Shown piece after piece: positions 39,308 through 40,026 of a stretch of 40,026 bases of DNA (its first letter is position 1; each line of letters starts with the position of its first letter). This DNA comes from Sergeia podlipaevii (taxonomy: Eukaryota > Euglenozoa > Kinetoplastea > Trypanosomatida > Trypanosomatidae): contig JASANZ010002056.1 of the NCBI GenBank assembly GCA_030849805.1, positions 1 through 40,026 of the forward strand. The letters run 5' to 3'. Both the position numbers and the translations under genes were made by a program. Below the pieces are notes generated by a model. That model saw only the letters and a list, made by a program, of their open reading frames with translations. It was not told the DNA's origin and did not search any database.

Positions 39308-40026
39308 GCTTGTAGGAACTAAAAGTACAGCTAGGGTATGAAGGACAGAAAAGAGTAAAAAAAAAAGGAAACACAAAGCAAAGAAGTTAATCGTACAAAT
39401 AGAGAGAGCGAGAGAGAAAGAGAGATATATTACCCTCGTTTCTTTTCTTTTTTCAGTAACCCTTTACTTCCTGTTGAAATTTTTAATAATATATTTTTTA
39501 TTTATATATATAAATATACTTTTTTGTATTTTTGCCTGCTAAAGGATTCTTTCTGTTTTATCGATGTGGCTTTGACCAATGATGTATATATATATATGAA
39601 AAGGAAAGGGGGAAAAAAGGAACAGAGAAAATTACAAAATGAGAACAGCATAAGCTAGAAGCTCTCAATCATTTTTGTAGATTTCCTATATATGCCTCTC
39701 ACTCAAGACCAAGTCGAGTATCAACAGCATATCATATACAGAATTTCACTCTGTTTACTTCAGCAATGTGCAAAGAGACAAAAAAAAAAAGCGGACCTTC
39801 ACAGCCGACGCTACAAATCTATTTCCCTCTCAATTTCCGTCACGCATTGGCTGATTGGCAATGTTTGTTGATTCATCGAAAAGATTTTATTTTTTTAGAG
39901 GACCCACAAAAACAACAACAACAACAACAAGAACAATCACACCCCACAGTGTACATATGCGCTACCACCTGCTTCAGAGCTGAGTTGCACATTCACAGAG
40001 AGAAAGGAAAGAGAGCTTTATATGCA
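39232..40026. other. Upstream flank of ADSS to the window edge
   Basis: I see no gene. A TG repeat (39264-39308, interrupted once) lies in the predicted ADSS leader. Further right are GA runs (39402-39424), AT-rich stretches (39480-39520), a TA run at 39585-39596 and an AAC repeat at 39911-39930. The next gene upstream lies outside the window. Confidence 0.6.
39331..39376 (-). promoter_or_regulatory. Predicted spliced-leader acceptor of ADSS
   Basis: On the minus strand a T/C-rich tract including ten or more Ts (39357-39366) is followed by CATACCCTAG, with the AG at 39332-39331 and a leader of about 99 nt. That leader contains the CA/TG repeat at 39264-39308. Confidence 0.55.

Overview
This looks like a nuclear segment from a trypanosomatid (Kinetoplastea). 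All twelve genes lie on the minus strand in one continuous head-to-tail array and none shows an intron. Most start codons sit just downstream (in the direction of transcription) of a pyrimidine tract followed by AG, the usual layout of a spliced-leader acceptor. Gaps between genes are AT-rich and full of microsatellites, while coding regions are more GC-balanced. I cannot name the genus. From memory and unverified, RPT2, leucyl-tRNA synthetase and adenylosuccinate synthetase genes also lie near one another on Leishmania chromosome 13, so synteny is worth checking.

In transcription order (right to left) the genes are: adenylosuccinate synthetase (37219-39231); a Tctex1-type dynein light chain (35047-35403); a large mitochondrial MAM33/p32-like protein (32543-34201); a calmodulin-like EF-hand protein (31241-31708); a decayed ABHD11-like hydrolase copy (29343-30596) followed by the intact ABHD11-like gene (26936-28174); the shared RNA polymerase subunit RPB10 (26142-26366); a CFAP210-like coiled-coil protein (23891-25393); cytosolic-type leucyl-tRNA synthetase (19371-22649); proteasome ATPase RPT2 (16767-18086); and two adjacent related HECT-type ubiquitin-ligase-like genes (10123-15260 and 691-7644).

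The neighbours do different jobs (purine synthesis, translation, transcription, proteolysis, axoneme or dynein). This is normal for kinetoplastid polycistronic units and does not imply a shared pathway. The most interesting region is the HECT pair. The left gene keeps a recognisable catalytic cysteine motif but carries about 640 extra residues after the C-lobe, where HECT proteins normally end. The right gene stops at the end of the N-lobe, has no catalytic cysteine, starts with a myristoylation-type N terminus, and is split by one frame change at a 7-base homopolymer. Other points of note are a mosaic hydrolase pseudogene, a Ser in the RPT2 pore loop, a hairpin in the RPT2 3' region, and an exact 93-bp repeat around an N that looks like an assembly error.
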